Shown here piece by piece: positions 1 to 6,291 of a stretch of DNA of 10,904 nucleotides (positions are counted from its first letter, which is position 1; each line of letters opens with the position of its first letter). This DNA is from CAJGDV01 sp036667875 (GTDB taxonomy: Bacteria; Bacillota_I; Bacilli_A; RF39; UBA660): positions 1 to 10,904 of the forward strand of contig JAVWTD010000040.1 of assembly GCA_036667875.1 (NCBI GenBank). The letters are read 5' to 3'. The notes below the pieces were generated by a model. That model was not told the origin of the DNA. It saw nothing but the letters and a program-made list of their open reading frames with translations, and ran no database searches. Both the position numbers and the translations under genes were made by a program.

Positions 1-115
1 CCATCTTTGACTCATCAAGAATCTTTGTTATTGTTGGTATTGCAATAAGTGCAATGATTCCTAAAATTAGAATTACTGCTAAAAGTTCTATAAGTGTAAA
101 TGCATTTTTTTTCAT
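1..115 (-). CDS. Type IV pilin-like protein, N-terminal part only
   Basis: Only the first 38 codons lie in the window; the gene runs off the left edge. The protein begins MKKNAFTLIELLAVILIL, a class III (type IV prepilin) signal: a short basic leader, a predicted prepilin-peptidase cut between Ala5 and Phe6, Glu at +5 of the mature protein, and a hydrophobic helix of about 20 residues. Such proteins are anchored in the membrane and, after cleavage, assemble into pili or type II secretion/competence pseudopili. Residue -1 is Ala where Gly is usual, as in the homologue at 3615-5153, which shares the first ten residues. The ATG is supported by an SD-like AAGGTAGGT at 124-132 and a promoter just upstream. 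The mature C-terminal domain is not visible, so its class cannot be stated. Confidence 0.85.
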   Translation of the reverse strand, partial: MKKNAFTLIELLAVILILGIIALIAIPTITKILDESKM

Positions 116-123
116 AATGTAAG

Positions 124-149
124 ACCTACCTTCTTAAATAATTATAACA
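124..149 (-). promoter_or_regulatory. Extended -10 promoter and SD of the left-edge pilin gene
   Basis: Read on the minus strand, TGTTATAAT (141-149) is a perfect extended -10 element (TGnTATAAT). No good -35 is visible at the usual distance, which fits an extended -10 promoter. The SD-like AAGGTAGGT at 124-132 follows, 8 bases before the ATG. The predicted untranslated leader is only about 20 nt. Confidence 0.55.
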
Positions 150-182
150 AATTTAAAAATTAAAGTACATAGTTGAATTTAG

Positions 183-225
183 AAAAAAAATAGATATAAT
201 TATTTTTAATAAAAACTCTATTTTT
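183..225 (-). terminator. Weak AT-only hairpin after the paralogue pair
   Basis: AAAAATAGA (minus strand, from 225) pairs perfectly over 9 bp with TCTATTTTT (to 186). A smaller TTTTT/AAAAA stem sits inside, and the minus-strand distal arm runs into a T8 tract. It lies just after the stop codon of the gene at 228-1094, so it could end that transcript. The stem is almost pure A-T, so termination efficiency is doubtful. Confidence 0.35.
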
Positions 226-227
226 CT

Positions 228-1094
228 TTACACTAATTTTTTAATTAAGTTATTTGTTTTCTCTTCACCTGTGTATATTGGTTCTAAATTATTTATATGC
301 TCTAACTTATCGCCTCTTTTTATATTTGATATAATATCTTCTTTATTTGGAGTAAAAGAGTATTTTGTTTGTAGATAAGCTGATTTCATGGTGTTATACA
401 TTTCTATACTATGTCTTTTAGAAAATAAATTATCATAGTTTTGGTTAGTCAAATGGTTATTATTTGATAAAGGAGTTGAATATTTTGTGTCGTTAATATT
501 GCTATAGGCTACTAAAATTTTAAATGCCAAGTACTGATTAAATAGTTCTATATTTTTAAATTCCATTTCTTCAAATAATTGGGTTAAATCTAAAATAGCA
601 TTTATATTAGCGTCATATTCATGGTAGGATTTATCATGATAATTACTAAAGTGTGCCGATAGTTGGGATGATAAAAGGTTTTTTAAGAAAGAGGTTTCAT
701 AATTATTATATTGTTCAATTAGTATTTTTTTTTGTTCGACATGTCTTAGTTCATGTAGACCTGAAAAAAGAAATAGTAAATTATAAGTTCTTGTATCAAA
801 TTTTTTTTCGTCTACTATTTTGGGTTTTAGATGGTCTAATTTTGTTGTTATGAATTCATCAAATACTGATTCAACCCAATATTCGTCATAGTCACAATTT
901 AATTTTATTTCTCTTTTTATCATGTTATAGGTAGGACTTATACCATAAGTTATTGTTTTACAATATTCTTCTAATTTTCTTGTTTTCAGGAGTATTGCTA
1001 CTATTCTTTCTAGTTCTAATGTGCTTATTTCTTCGTTGTTTTTAATTTTTTTTAGGGTTTGATAGGTTTGATTGTCTTTTAGTATTGTTTGCAT
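228..1094 (-). CDS. Uncharacterised HExRH (putative zinc metallopeptidase-like) protein, paralogue B
   Basis: I do not recognise a named family. The 288-residue protein has no signal peptide or obvious membrane helix and is rich in Lys, Asn, Tyr and Leu. The sequence HELRH (residues 114-118) follows a hydrophobic LLFLFSGL and reads like a zincin helix. About 41 residues on, HEYDANINA (158-166) could supply a glutamate ligand (Glu159), the arrangement seen in gluzincins. It is a diverged copy of the neighbour at 1109-1990. Shared blocks are TRK(L/I)E near residue 40, SP/EP-(S/T)-Y near 54, the HExRH helix, EYDA, P-x-x-NNN near 208 and LEHxNxLxxIYxG near the C-terminus. The ATG start has an SD (AAAGGA) 7 bases upstream. 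The gap to the upstream paralogue is 14 bases, so they share a transcript. Peptidase activity is inferred from motifs only. Confidence 0.8.
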   Translation of the reverse strand: MQTILKDNQTYQTLKKIKNNEEISTLELERIVAILLKTRKLEEYCKTITYGISPTYNMIKREIKLNCDYDEYWVESVFDEFITTKLDHLKPKIVDEKKFDTRTYNLLFLFSGLHELRHVEQKKILIEQYNNYETSFLKNLLSSQLSAHFSNYHDKSYHEYDANINAILDLTQLFEEMEFKNIELFNQYLAFKILVAYSNINDTKYSTPLSNNNHLTNQNYDNLFSKRHSIEMYNTMKSAYLQTKYSFTPNKEDIISNIKRGDKLEHINNLEPIYTGEEKTNNLIKKLV

Positions 1095-1108
1095 ATTTTG
1101 TTCCTTTC

Positions 1109-1990
1109 CTATAGAGTTATTGTTTTTATTATGTCTTTAGTTTTTATATTTCCTTTGTATATTTCACTTAATTTATTAAGATGTTCTATGTTTAACTTAG
1201 AACCTGTTAATAGTTTTTCTAAAGTTGTTGTTGGTTCTTCTATTGTTCTAGTGTTTAAATAGTCATATAGTTCTTTAAATGATTGATTATAAGGCTTTAG
1301 TTGTATAATATTATCATAGAAACTATTATCATATAATTTTTGATAATTTTTTTTGTTGATTTGGTTGTTATTATCTATGGGACAAGATATTTCTTTTGCT
1401 CCGGGTGATAGATAATATCTTAAAATTATATAAGATGCATATTTATTGTATTCTGTTATTTTTTCATTATTAAGATAATTTTTGTTAAATTCATTTACAT
1501 CTTTTATTGCGTTTAAATCAGCGTCATATTCATAGTATAAATAGTCGTGGTAAAGAAGGTTTTTTAAATCGGTCATTTCTTTAGTTGAAATAAGAAGATG
1601 TTTTAAGAATAAAAGATTATATTTAGAGAAATTAGATTTATTTGTTAATATTTCTTTTTGTTCTCCATGTCTTATTTCATGAAATAATGAATCTAAAAAG
1701 AGAAAATTTGAAATATCTTCATTTAGTTTCGAAGGTTTTTCTATAAAGGGTTTTATTCTTTTCCCGTTTGCATATCTTTTTAAACTTTCTAAATACCAAA
1801 AAGATTGGTTTGAATTATTAATGGTAATACTTTTATCTACAAAATCATAAGATGGTTCATTTCCTCTTGCTATTTTTGTTATTTGTTTTTCTATTTTTCT
1901 AGTGTTTATATAAAAGTATCCTATTTCGATAATTTCTTCTTCTGTTAGAGGTTCGTTGTTTTTTAATTTTCTAATTATTTTATTGTTCAA
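1109..1990 (-). CDS. Uncharacterised HExRH (putative zinc metallopeptidase-like) protein, paralogue A
   Basis: This 293-residue protein belongs to no family I can name. A hydrophobic stretch FLFLDSLF leads into HEIRH (residues 104-108), then YEYDADLNA (153-161), with Glu154 as a possible third zinc ligand. The order resembles soluble gluzincins. An N-terminal helical segment (about 1-45), CPIDNNN (203-209) and LNIEHLNKL (266-274) are shared with paralogue B. No signal peptide or membrane segment is visible. The start is TTG, chosen because AGAGGGA lies 5 bases upstream, a strong promoter stands in front, and no in-frame ATG exists until codon 139. It is the first gene of a two-gene unit. Catalysis and substrate are unknown; a structural or regulatory role, with motifs kept by descent, is possible. 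Confidence 0.8.
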   Translation of the reverse strand: MNNKIIRKLKNNEPLTEEEIIEIGYFYINTRKIEKQITKIARGNEPSYDFVDKSITINNSNQSFWYLESLKRYANGKRIKPFIEKPSKLNEDISNFLFLDSLFHEIRHGEQKEILTNKSNFSKYNLLFLKHLLISTKEMTDLKNLLYHDYLYYEYDADLNAIKDVNEFNKNYLNNEKITEYNKYASYIILRYYLSPGAKEISCPIDNNNQINKKNYQKLYDNSFYDNIIQLKPYNQSFKELYDYLNTRTIEEPTTTLEKLLTGSKLNIEHLNKLSEIYKGNIKTKDIIKTITL

Positions 1991-2013
1991 AGTATCCCTC
2001 TTTTCTTGAAACT

Positions 2014-2042
2014 ATTATACGGTTAGATAGAAAAAAAAGCAA
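2014..2042 (-). promoter_or_regulatory. Promoter of the HExRH paralogue pair
   Basis: On the minus strand TTGCTT (2037-2042), a 17-base spacer and TATAAT (2014-2019) form a near-consensus sigma-A promoter. The start site would fall near 2007, giving a leader of about 17 nt that carries the SD for the TTG start at 1990. The -35 and spacer share bases with the U-tract of the glyS terminator. Confidence 0.75.
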
Positions 2043-2061
2043 GAATTATTAGAATCTTACT
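2031..2061 (-). terminator. Intrinsic terminator at the end of glyS
   Basis: On the minus strand AGTAAGA (2055-2061) pairs with TCTTGCT (2038-2044), with one G-U pair, and T8 follows at 2031-2038. The left arm is inside the last codons of glyS and the stop codon is in the loop, so coding, termination and the next promoter are packed into about 50 bases. The stem is short, so some readthrough is likely. Confidence 0.55.
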
Positions 2062-3422
2062 TTCTTTTCAATGTACTCTACTAGTTCGTTTATGTCTAAT
2101 GTAATTTGTTCCATTGAGTCTCTATCTCTTAGAGTTACTTTATTGTTATTTAGAGTTTCATCGTCTATTGTTATACAAAATGGTGTTCCCATTATGTCTT
2201 GTCTTCTATAACGTTTACCAATGTTTCCTGCTTCGTCGTAAGATGTCATAAATTCTTTTGATAGTAAATTATAAATTTCGTTTGCTTTTTCTGTATGATA
2301 TTTTTTCATAAGTGGTAGCACTGCTACTTTATATGGTGCAAGGGCTGGAATGAAAGCCATTCTTTCTCTTACTTCTCCATTTTCTAAAGTGTCTTGTTTA
2401 TAAGCATCCATTAATACTGTTAAAGTTAATCTGTCACATCCTACTGATGATTCTACTACATAAGGGATGTATTTTTCATTTGTTTCTGGGTCTAAGTATT
2501 CCATTGATCTTTTTGAGAATTCTTGGTGTCTACTTAAGTCATAGTTTGTACGGTTATGTGTTCCCCAAACTTCTCCCCATCCAAATGGGAACTTATATTC
2601 TATATCACATGCTTCTTTAGCGTAGTGTGCTAGTTTTTCATGGTCTTTGTATCTTAATTTCTTTATGTCTATATTAAAATCTTTTAATAAGTCCATTGCT
2701 TTTTCTTTATACATTTCATAAAGTTTAGAGTCATTTCCTTCTTTACAAAATAATTGGTGTTCCATTTGTTCAAATTCAATTGTTCTGAATGTGAAATTTC
2801 CTGGAGTAATTTCATTTCTAAATGCTTTACCGATTTGACCTATACCAAATGGTAATTTTGCTCTCATTGTTCTTTGAACATTTAAGAAGTTTACAAACTC
2901 TCCTTGTGCTGTTTCAGGTCGAAGATATACTAGACCTGACTTATCGTCTTTAATTACACCTCTTCTTGTTTCAAACATTAAATTAAATTGTCTAATGTCT
3001 GTGTAATTCATTTTCCCACATTTTGGACAAACTATGTTGTGTTCCTTTATATAACTAACCATTTCTGTATCTGATAAGGTATCTGGGTTAATTTCAGTTG
3101 TAAATTGTTCGATTAGTTTGTCAGCTCTGTGTCTTGTTTTACATTCTTTACAATCTATAAGTGGATCTGAAAATCCTGAAACGTGTCCACTTGCTTCCCA
3201 TACTTTTGGGTTCATAAGAATGGCTGCATCTACTCCGTAAGAGTTATTGCTTTGTTGTATAAATCTTTTCCACCAACATTTTTTAACATTGTTTTTAAGT
3301 TCTACTCCAAGTGAACCATAGTCCCATGTATTAGCAAGTCCATCATAGATTTCACTTCCTTGAAATATGAATCCATATTGTTTGCTTAATGCAACTATTT
3401 TTTCCATTGTAATTTCTTCCAT
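2049..3422 (-). CDS. glyS: Glycyl-tRNA synthetase, alpha2 type
   Basis: Charges tRNA-Gly with glycine in the cytoplasm. At 457 residues it matches the homodimeric class II form of Staphylococcus and the mycoplasmas, not the GlyQ/GlyS alpha2-beta2 form. Visible features: an N-terminal YGFIFQGSEIYDGLANTWDYG block (16-36); a zinc-binding insertion with CKEC (91-94) and CPKC (132-135); motif 2 around FRNEITPGNFTFRTIEFEQ (201-219); motif 3 GCDRLTLTVL (328-337); and a C-terminal anticodon-binding domain starting at APYKVAVLP (362-370), with GKRYRRQDIMGTPF (402-415). The first ATG has AAGGA at a good distance. A second ATG five codons later also has a plausible GGAAG, so the exact start is slightly uncertain. 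It is a single-gene unit behind a T-box leader, so it should be induced when uncharged tRNA-Gly accumulates. Confidence 0.97.
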   Translation of the reverse strand: MEEITMEKIVALSKQYGFIFQGSEIYDGLANTWDYGSLGVELKNNVKKCWWKRFIQQSNNSYGVDAAILMNPKVWEASGHVSGFSDPLIDCKECKTRHRADKLIEQFTTEINPDTLSDTEMVSYIKEHNIVCPKCGKMNYTDIRQFNLMFETRRGVIKDDKSGLVYLRPETAQGEFVNFLNVQRTMRAKLPFGIGQIGKAFRNEITPGNFTFRTIEFEQMEHQLFCKEGNDSKLYEMYKEKAMDLLKDFNIDIKKLRYKDHEKLAHYAKEACDIEYKFPFGWGEVWGTHNRTNYDLSRHQEFSKRSMEYLDPETNEKYIPYVVESSVGCDRLTLTVLMDAYKQDTLENGEVRERMAFIPALAPYKVAVLPLMKKYHTEKANEIYNLLSKEFMTSYDEAGNIGKRYRRQDIMGTPFCITIDDETLNNNKVTLRDRDSMEQITLDINELVEYIEKKVRF

Positions 3423-3447
3423 TTTAAATTCCTTCTTTCTATGTAAT

Positions 3448-3515
3448 AAAAAAATTCTCCTAGACTGTAAGGACGAGTAATACCCGCGGTTCCACCTTAC
3501 TTATTCTAGAAGAAT
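3448..3515 (-). terminator. Regulated terminator of the glyS T-box
   Basis: ATTCTTCTAGA (3505-3515) pairs over 11 bp, with one G-U, with TCTAGGAGAAT (3454-3464). An inner GTAAGG/CCTTAC stem encloses the T-box bulge sequence, and T7 follows (3448-3454). Pairing of the T-box with tRNA would prevent this hairpin and let glyS be transcribed. Confidence 0.88.
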
Positions 3516-3563
3516 CAGCTTATTATATATTGCTCCGGTTTTCCAGACCATCTTCGCATTTAT
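3448..3563 (-). promoter_or_regulatory. T-box riboswitch leader of glyS (unusually short)
   Basis: The minus strand carries AAGGTGGAACCGCG (3485-3498), an excellent T-box sequence whose bulge pairs with the acceptor end of uncharged tRNA. The tRNA should be tRNA-Gly, because glyS is downstream. A terminator follows (see 3448-3515); the T-box bases would form the competing antiterminator. From the predicted start site to the T-box is only about 65 nt, and just about 48 nt remain for a specifier stem. A small hairpin is visible there: TCTGG-AAAA-CCGGA (3534-3547) on a TGC/GCA stem (3556-3558 with 3531-3533). Possible glycine specifiers are GGA (3534-3536) or GGT (3547-3549); neither sits in a convincing specifier loop. 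Confidence 0.92.
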
Positions 3564-3569
3564 GACACT

Positions 3570-3598
3570 ATCATATACTATAATTTTTTCTTTGTCAA
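3570..3598 (-). promoter_or_regulatory. Promoter of the glyS leader
   Basis: A perfect TTGACA (3593-3598), 17-base spacer and TATGAT (3570-3575) on the minus strand begin 16 bases after the stop codon of the upstream pilin gene. The start site should be near 3563. No terminator separates the pilin gene from this promoter, so pilin transcripts may also run into the T-box. Confidence 0.8.
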
Positions 3599-3614
3599 GG
3601 ACTTTTGTTTGTTT

Positions 3615-5153
3615 TTACTTAACGGACATAGATATTCTAAATCCGCAGTCAGCACTAGCGGTTGGTGTTAGAGGTTTATATGTAAAAATATTTGATGTAT
3701 TTACATTATATAGTCCTCCTCTTACTAGTGAGTTTTCTAAAGGAGTTAAGAATGTTGAACCCGACCCTAGCCAATTTTTTGTTTCAGTTAGAGCATGACC
3801 ATAACAAACGTCATTTACACATGCTAGATTATCTAATTGATTAGTATAATTATCAAAATATGTTTCATTTGGAAGTTCAAAAAAGCCTGTATTGGTCATA
3901 TCTTTATTTAAGAATGAAGATGTTCTTTCTTGGAGTCCTCCTGACATATCAAAAATGCCGGTTATATTATTTGTTGTTGATTGTCCTAAATTTGCTTTAT
4001 AGTTTCCTTGCCCTGTTTTCATGTTTACGTCGGTGTTCTTTGTAATTGCGGGACAGTTTGTACTTGATGTACATCTTCCATAAATGGACTGACTAAGGTA
4101 TGTTACAGCACCCCATTCATTGTTTTTCATTTGCTTAGATTCATAACTTAAATTGTTGTTTTTTGATAATTTTAATGCTGTGTCTGTTTGAGTTTTAAAG
4201 TTTTGATTTTTTAAGGAGTATGAATCTGGTTTTATGAAAGGGTTTACATCTTGGCAGTTTGCCTGGTTACTTGTTAAATAACAAGGGCTTGTTTGATCTG
4301 CTGTTGTTTCAAATTTACCTACCCATATTCCTGATAGTTGTTCATTTTTTTCAATTAATTTGTTATTATTGGTGTTTTTAAAGAAGGCATCGTGTGTTTT
4401 ATAGTTTGTTACGATATCTCCAAAATAGTAGCCTACACCATTTTCTTGGTCATCTAGTTTAGTGAATTTGATGTTTATTGATCCTGGGCTATTAATATTT
4501 GTACTATTGAATCCATAAGTCTTTGAGCCTCCTGTATTTTTTGCTTGGATTGTATAACTAAATCTTGGAATCCAAACAAGATGGGCTATTATGTCAGCAT
4601 CAAGGACTTCTATTTCTGTTTCGGCTTCTTTGTATTTTTCAAATGTTTCTTCAGTTACAATTACTGTGTTTGCCCATTCTTTATTTTTATAGTTAAACCA
4701 AGTTGAAGTTCCTGCTGTAACCCACTTATTGTTTCTAAAGACAATGGGTATCATTTTATCGTCTACTTTTGGTCCGATTGCGTAGTTTTCACAAGTTTCT
4801 TTATATAAATATTTATATTTATTGTTAAGGGCACTATATGTTATTTCTACGCATCCTTTCATTTCTTTATTTGTTTTTGGGTTTAATATTTTTTCGTTTT
4901 CTAAGTATGAATTTTCTTTTAAATCATTAATTGATACTGCTATTTTATCTTCATTATATGATGGTAAAAGGTTTGGAATATCTAAAGCATATTTTTTAGC
5001 AGCTTTTTCTATTATATTTTCTTGTTCTTTTAATGATTTATCTTTTGATTTATTGATTGTGTTAGACATTATTGGAACTGTAATTACAGCTATGAGACCT
5101 AATAATGTTAGAATGGAAATAAGTTCTATAAGCGTAAACGCATTTTTTTTCAT
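3615..5153 (-). CDS. Type IV pilin-like protein with a C-terminal FGE/C-type-lectin-like domain
   Basis: A 512-residue membrane-anchored surface protein. Residues 1-30 are a type IV prepilin signal and helix (MKKNA, then FTLIELISILTLLG), with a predicted cut after Ala5 and Glu at mature +5. Residues 89-121 hold a conserved block, ILNPKTNKEMKGCVEIT to Cys121, shared gap-free with the gene upstream. From about 190 a second domain begins at HLVWIPRFSY. It continues with GIWVGKFE (275-282), EWGAVTYLSQSIYG (346-359), GIFDMSGGLQERT (399-411), LVRGG (476-480) and a GFRISMSVK end. This order resembles the formylglycine-generating enzyme/SUMF1 fold (usual GVYDMSGNVWEW and RGGS...GFR), a C-type-lectin-like scaffold. 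Family knowledge suggests binding or adhesion as likely as catalysis. A strong AGGAGGTA (5157-5164) overlaps the stop codon of the upstream pilin, so the two are translationally coupled. Confidence 0.9.
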   Translation of the reverse strand: MKKNAFTLIELISILTLLGLIAVITVPIMSNTINKSKDKSLKEQENIIEKAAKKYALDIPNLLPSYNEDKIAVSINDLKENSYLENEKILNPKTNKEMKGCVEITYSALNNKYKYLYKETCENYAIGPKVDDKMIPIVFRNNKWVTAGTSTWFNYKNKEWANTVIVTEETFEKYKEAETEIEVLDADIIAHLVWIPRFSYTIQAKNTGGSKTYGFNSTNINSPGSINIKFTKLDDQENGVGYYFGDIVTNYKTHDAFFKNTNNNKLIEKNEQLSGIWVGKFETTADQTSPCYLTSNQANCQDVNPFIKPDSYSLKNQNFKTQTDTALKLSKNNNLSYESKQMKNNEWGAVTYLSQSIYGRCTSSTNCPAITKNTDVNMKTGQGNYKANLGQSTTNNITGIFDMSGGLQERTSSFLNKDMTNTGFFELPNETYFDNYTNQLDNLACVNDVCYGHALTETKNWLGSGSTFLTPLENSLVRGGLYNVNTSNIFTYKPLTPTASADCGFRISMSVK

Positions 5154-5162
5154 GTGTACCTC

Positions 5163-6185
5163 CTAATTAATTAATGATTTAGAAACAGTTATAACTGGTC
5201 TAACTCCTGGACCGTTTGGAAAAGATACATAACCTTCGCAAATCATTCCTCCACCAAAGAATGTTATCCAACCAGAATATTGACCTATATCCTCAATCTC
5301 AAAAATGGTATTTGTCCAATATCCTTGTACTGTAGCATCTTCATTAGAGCATCCATATTCACTACATTTTTTTGTATAATCAAATAACCATTTATATTTA
5401 GCAGCCCCTACTGTAAGACGGTCTAAATCGTTAATTGGGTTTTCAAAACTATAGATACATTTAGATAAATAATCATTTTTGAAGTCTTGAACTCCAATTA
5501 TGTTAGCTATTTCAAAAGCTGATAATATTCTTGGTTTATATTCATTTTTCCATGTGCTTGTTTTTGTTTCTAAGGCTGTTTTTACTTCGAGTGGTTCTTT
5601 TCCTCCTGTACTATTATGGGCAACTACTTTAGTGGTGTTATGGTCTAAAATCATGTTTACGTTGCTGTTTCTTTCACTATCATTAAAAGTATACCATTTC
5701 ATACAACCAGTTGATGTTTCATTTAAACTGTTTGCTGCTACATAATCAGTACACTTAGTGCCTGTTACTGGATTAAATAGTATTTGTGTGCCATTTTCAT
5801 ATTTTTTAAGTGTTGTATTTTGGCAGGTATCAATATAATTATATTTGTAATCTTTATCATTTTTTCCAAAAGTTATGGTTACACATCCTGTCATTATTTC
5901 TTCAGTTACTGGATTTATTACTTTAGAATCATCTATTATTTCTTCTTTTAAAAGTTCAGATACTGGTACTTCGCTTATATCATTTAAAGCAAAAGGAAGT
6001 ATGGAACTTTTTTTTATTGCATACTTTTTTGTGGTTCTTATTAATTCTTTTTTTTGATTTTCTAATGCTTTTTGTTTTGATTTAATTATTGAATTATTTA
6101 TTATTGGAACAGTTATTAATATTAATAGTCCTAATATAGTTATGACCGCTAGTAGTTCTACTAACGAGTATCCTTTATTTTTCAT
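5163..6185 (-). CDS. Type IV pilin-like protein with a GVRPVI-type C-terminal domain
   Basis: A 340-residue pilin-like protein. MKNKG then YSLVELLAVITILG is a type IV prepilin signal with Gly at -1, Tyr (usually Phe) at +1 and Glu at +5. Residues 89-121 (VINPVTEEIMTGCVTIT to Cys121) match the downstream pilin position for position. The C-terminal part contains CMKWYTFND (161-169), MILDHNTTKVVAHNS (178-192), GYWTNTIF (288-295) and GVRPVITVSKS (327-337). This is the pattern of a domain often fused to pilins in gut Firmicutes (DUF6273-like, from memory). It has eight cysteines, which could form disulphides outside the cell. I start at 6185: an AGGTGAT SD sits just upstream. An in-frame ATG at 6203 falls inside the -10 element region, upstream of the likely transcription start. 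No pilus assembly ATPase, platform or peptidase gene is present in the window. Confidence 0.88.
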   Translation of the reverse strand: MKNKGYSLVELLAVITILGLLILITVPIINNSIIKSKQKALENQKKELIRTTKKYAIKKSSILPFALNDISEVPVSELLKEEIIDDSKVINPVTEEIMTGCVTITFGKNDKDYKYNYIDTCQNTTLKKYENGTQILFNPVTGTKCTDYVAANSLNETSTGCMKWYTFNDSERNSNVNMILDHNTTKVVAHNSTGGKEPLEVKTALETKTSTWKNEYKPRILSAFEIANIIGVQDFKNDYLSKCIYSFENPINDLDRLTVGAAKYKWLFDYTKKCSEYGCSNEDATVQGYWTNTIFEIEDIGQYSGWITFFGGGMICEGYVSFPNGPGVRPVITVSKSLIN

Positions 6186-6201
6186 GTTATCACCTATTAT
6201 C

Positions 6202-6210
6202 ATTATAGCA
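6202..6210 (-). promoter_or_regulatory. Extended -10 promoter of the two-gene pilin unit
   Basis: TGCTATAAT on the minus strand is a perfect extended -10 (TGnTATAAT) without a recognisable -35. It matches the architecture in front of the left-edge pilin. If it is used, transcription starts near 6195 and the leader is only about 10 nt, including the SD at 6189-6195. A promoter further upstream cannot be excluded. Confidence 0.5.
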
Positions 6211-6257
6211 CATTTGTTATTAGTTTTTTAAAAAAGAATTTGGTTATTTTATACAAT

Positions 6258-6285
6258 AAAAAAAGTCTACTTTTAAAAGTAAACT
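6258..6285 (-). terminator. Intrinsic terminator closing the ybeY-era-recO operon
   Basis: On the minus strand AGTTTACTT (6277-6285) pairs over 9 bp, with one G-U, with AAGTAGACT (6264-6272) across a TTAA loop, followed by T7 (6258-6264). It begins 6 bases after the YuiD-like stop codon and separates the housekeeping operon from the pilin unit. Confidence 0.88.
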
Positions 6286-6291
6286 ATTGTT

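Noticed and set aside
653..853. Plus-strand ORF of 66 codons opposite the HExRH paralogue B
   Set aside because: No SD or promoter, low-complexity hydrophobic translation, and complete overlap with a well-supported minus-strand gene. The other plus-strand ORFs (3562-3798, 3860-4045, 4822-5166, 5500-5745, 5875-6057, 8230-8484, 10404-10592) fail for the same reasons.
3615..5153. Diversity-generating retroelement target, suggested by the C-type-lectin-like C-terminus
   Set aside because: No reverse transcriptase, no template repeat and no second copy of the C-terminal coding region in the window. The gene ends without the adenine-biased variable repeat context expected. Only the fold is shared.
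5163..6203. Upstream ATG at 6203 as start of the first pilin
   Set aside because: It overlaps the TATAAT element at 6202-6207, would lie upstream of the predicted transcript start, and adds six residues before the basic prepilin leader. The ATG at 6185 has an SD.
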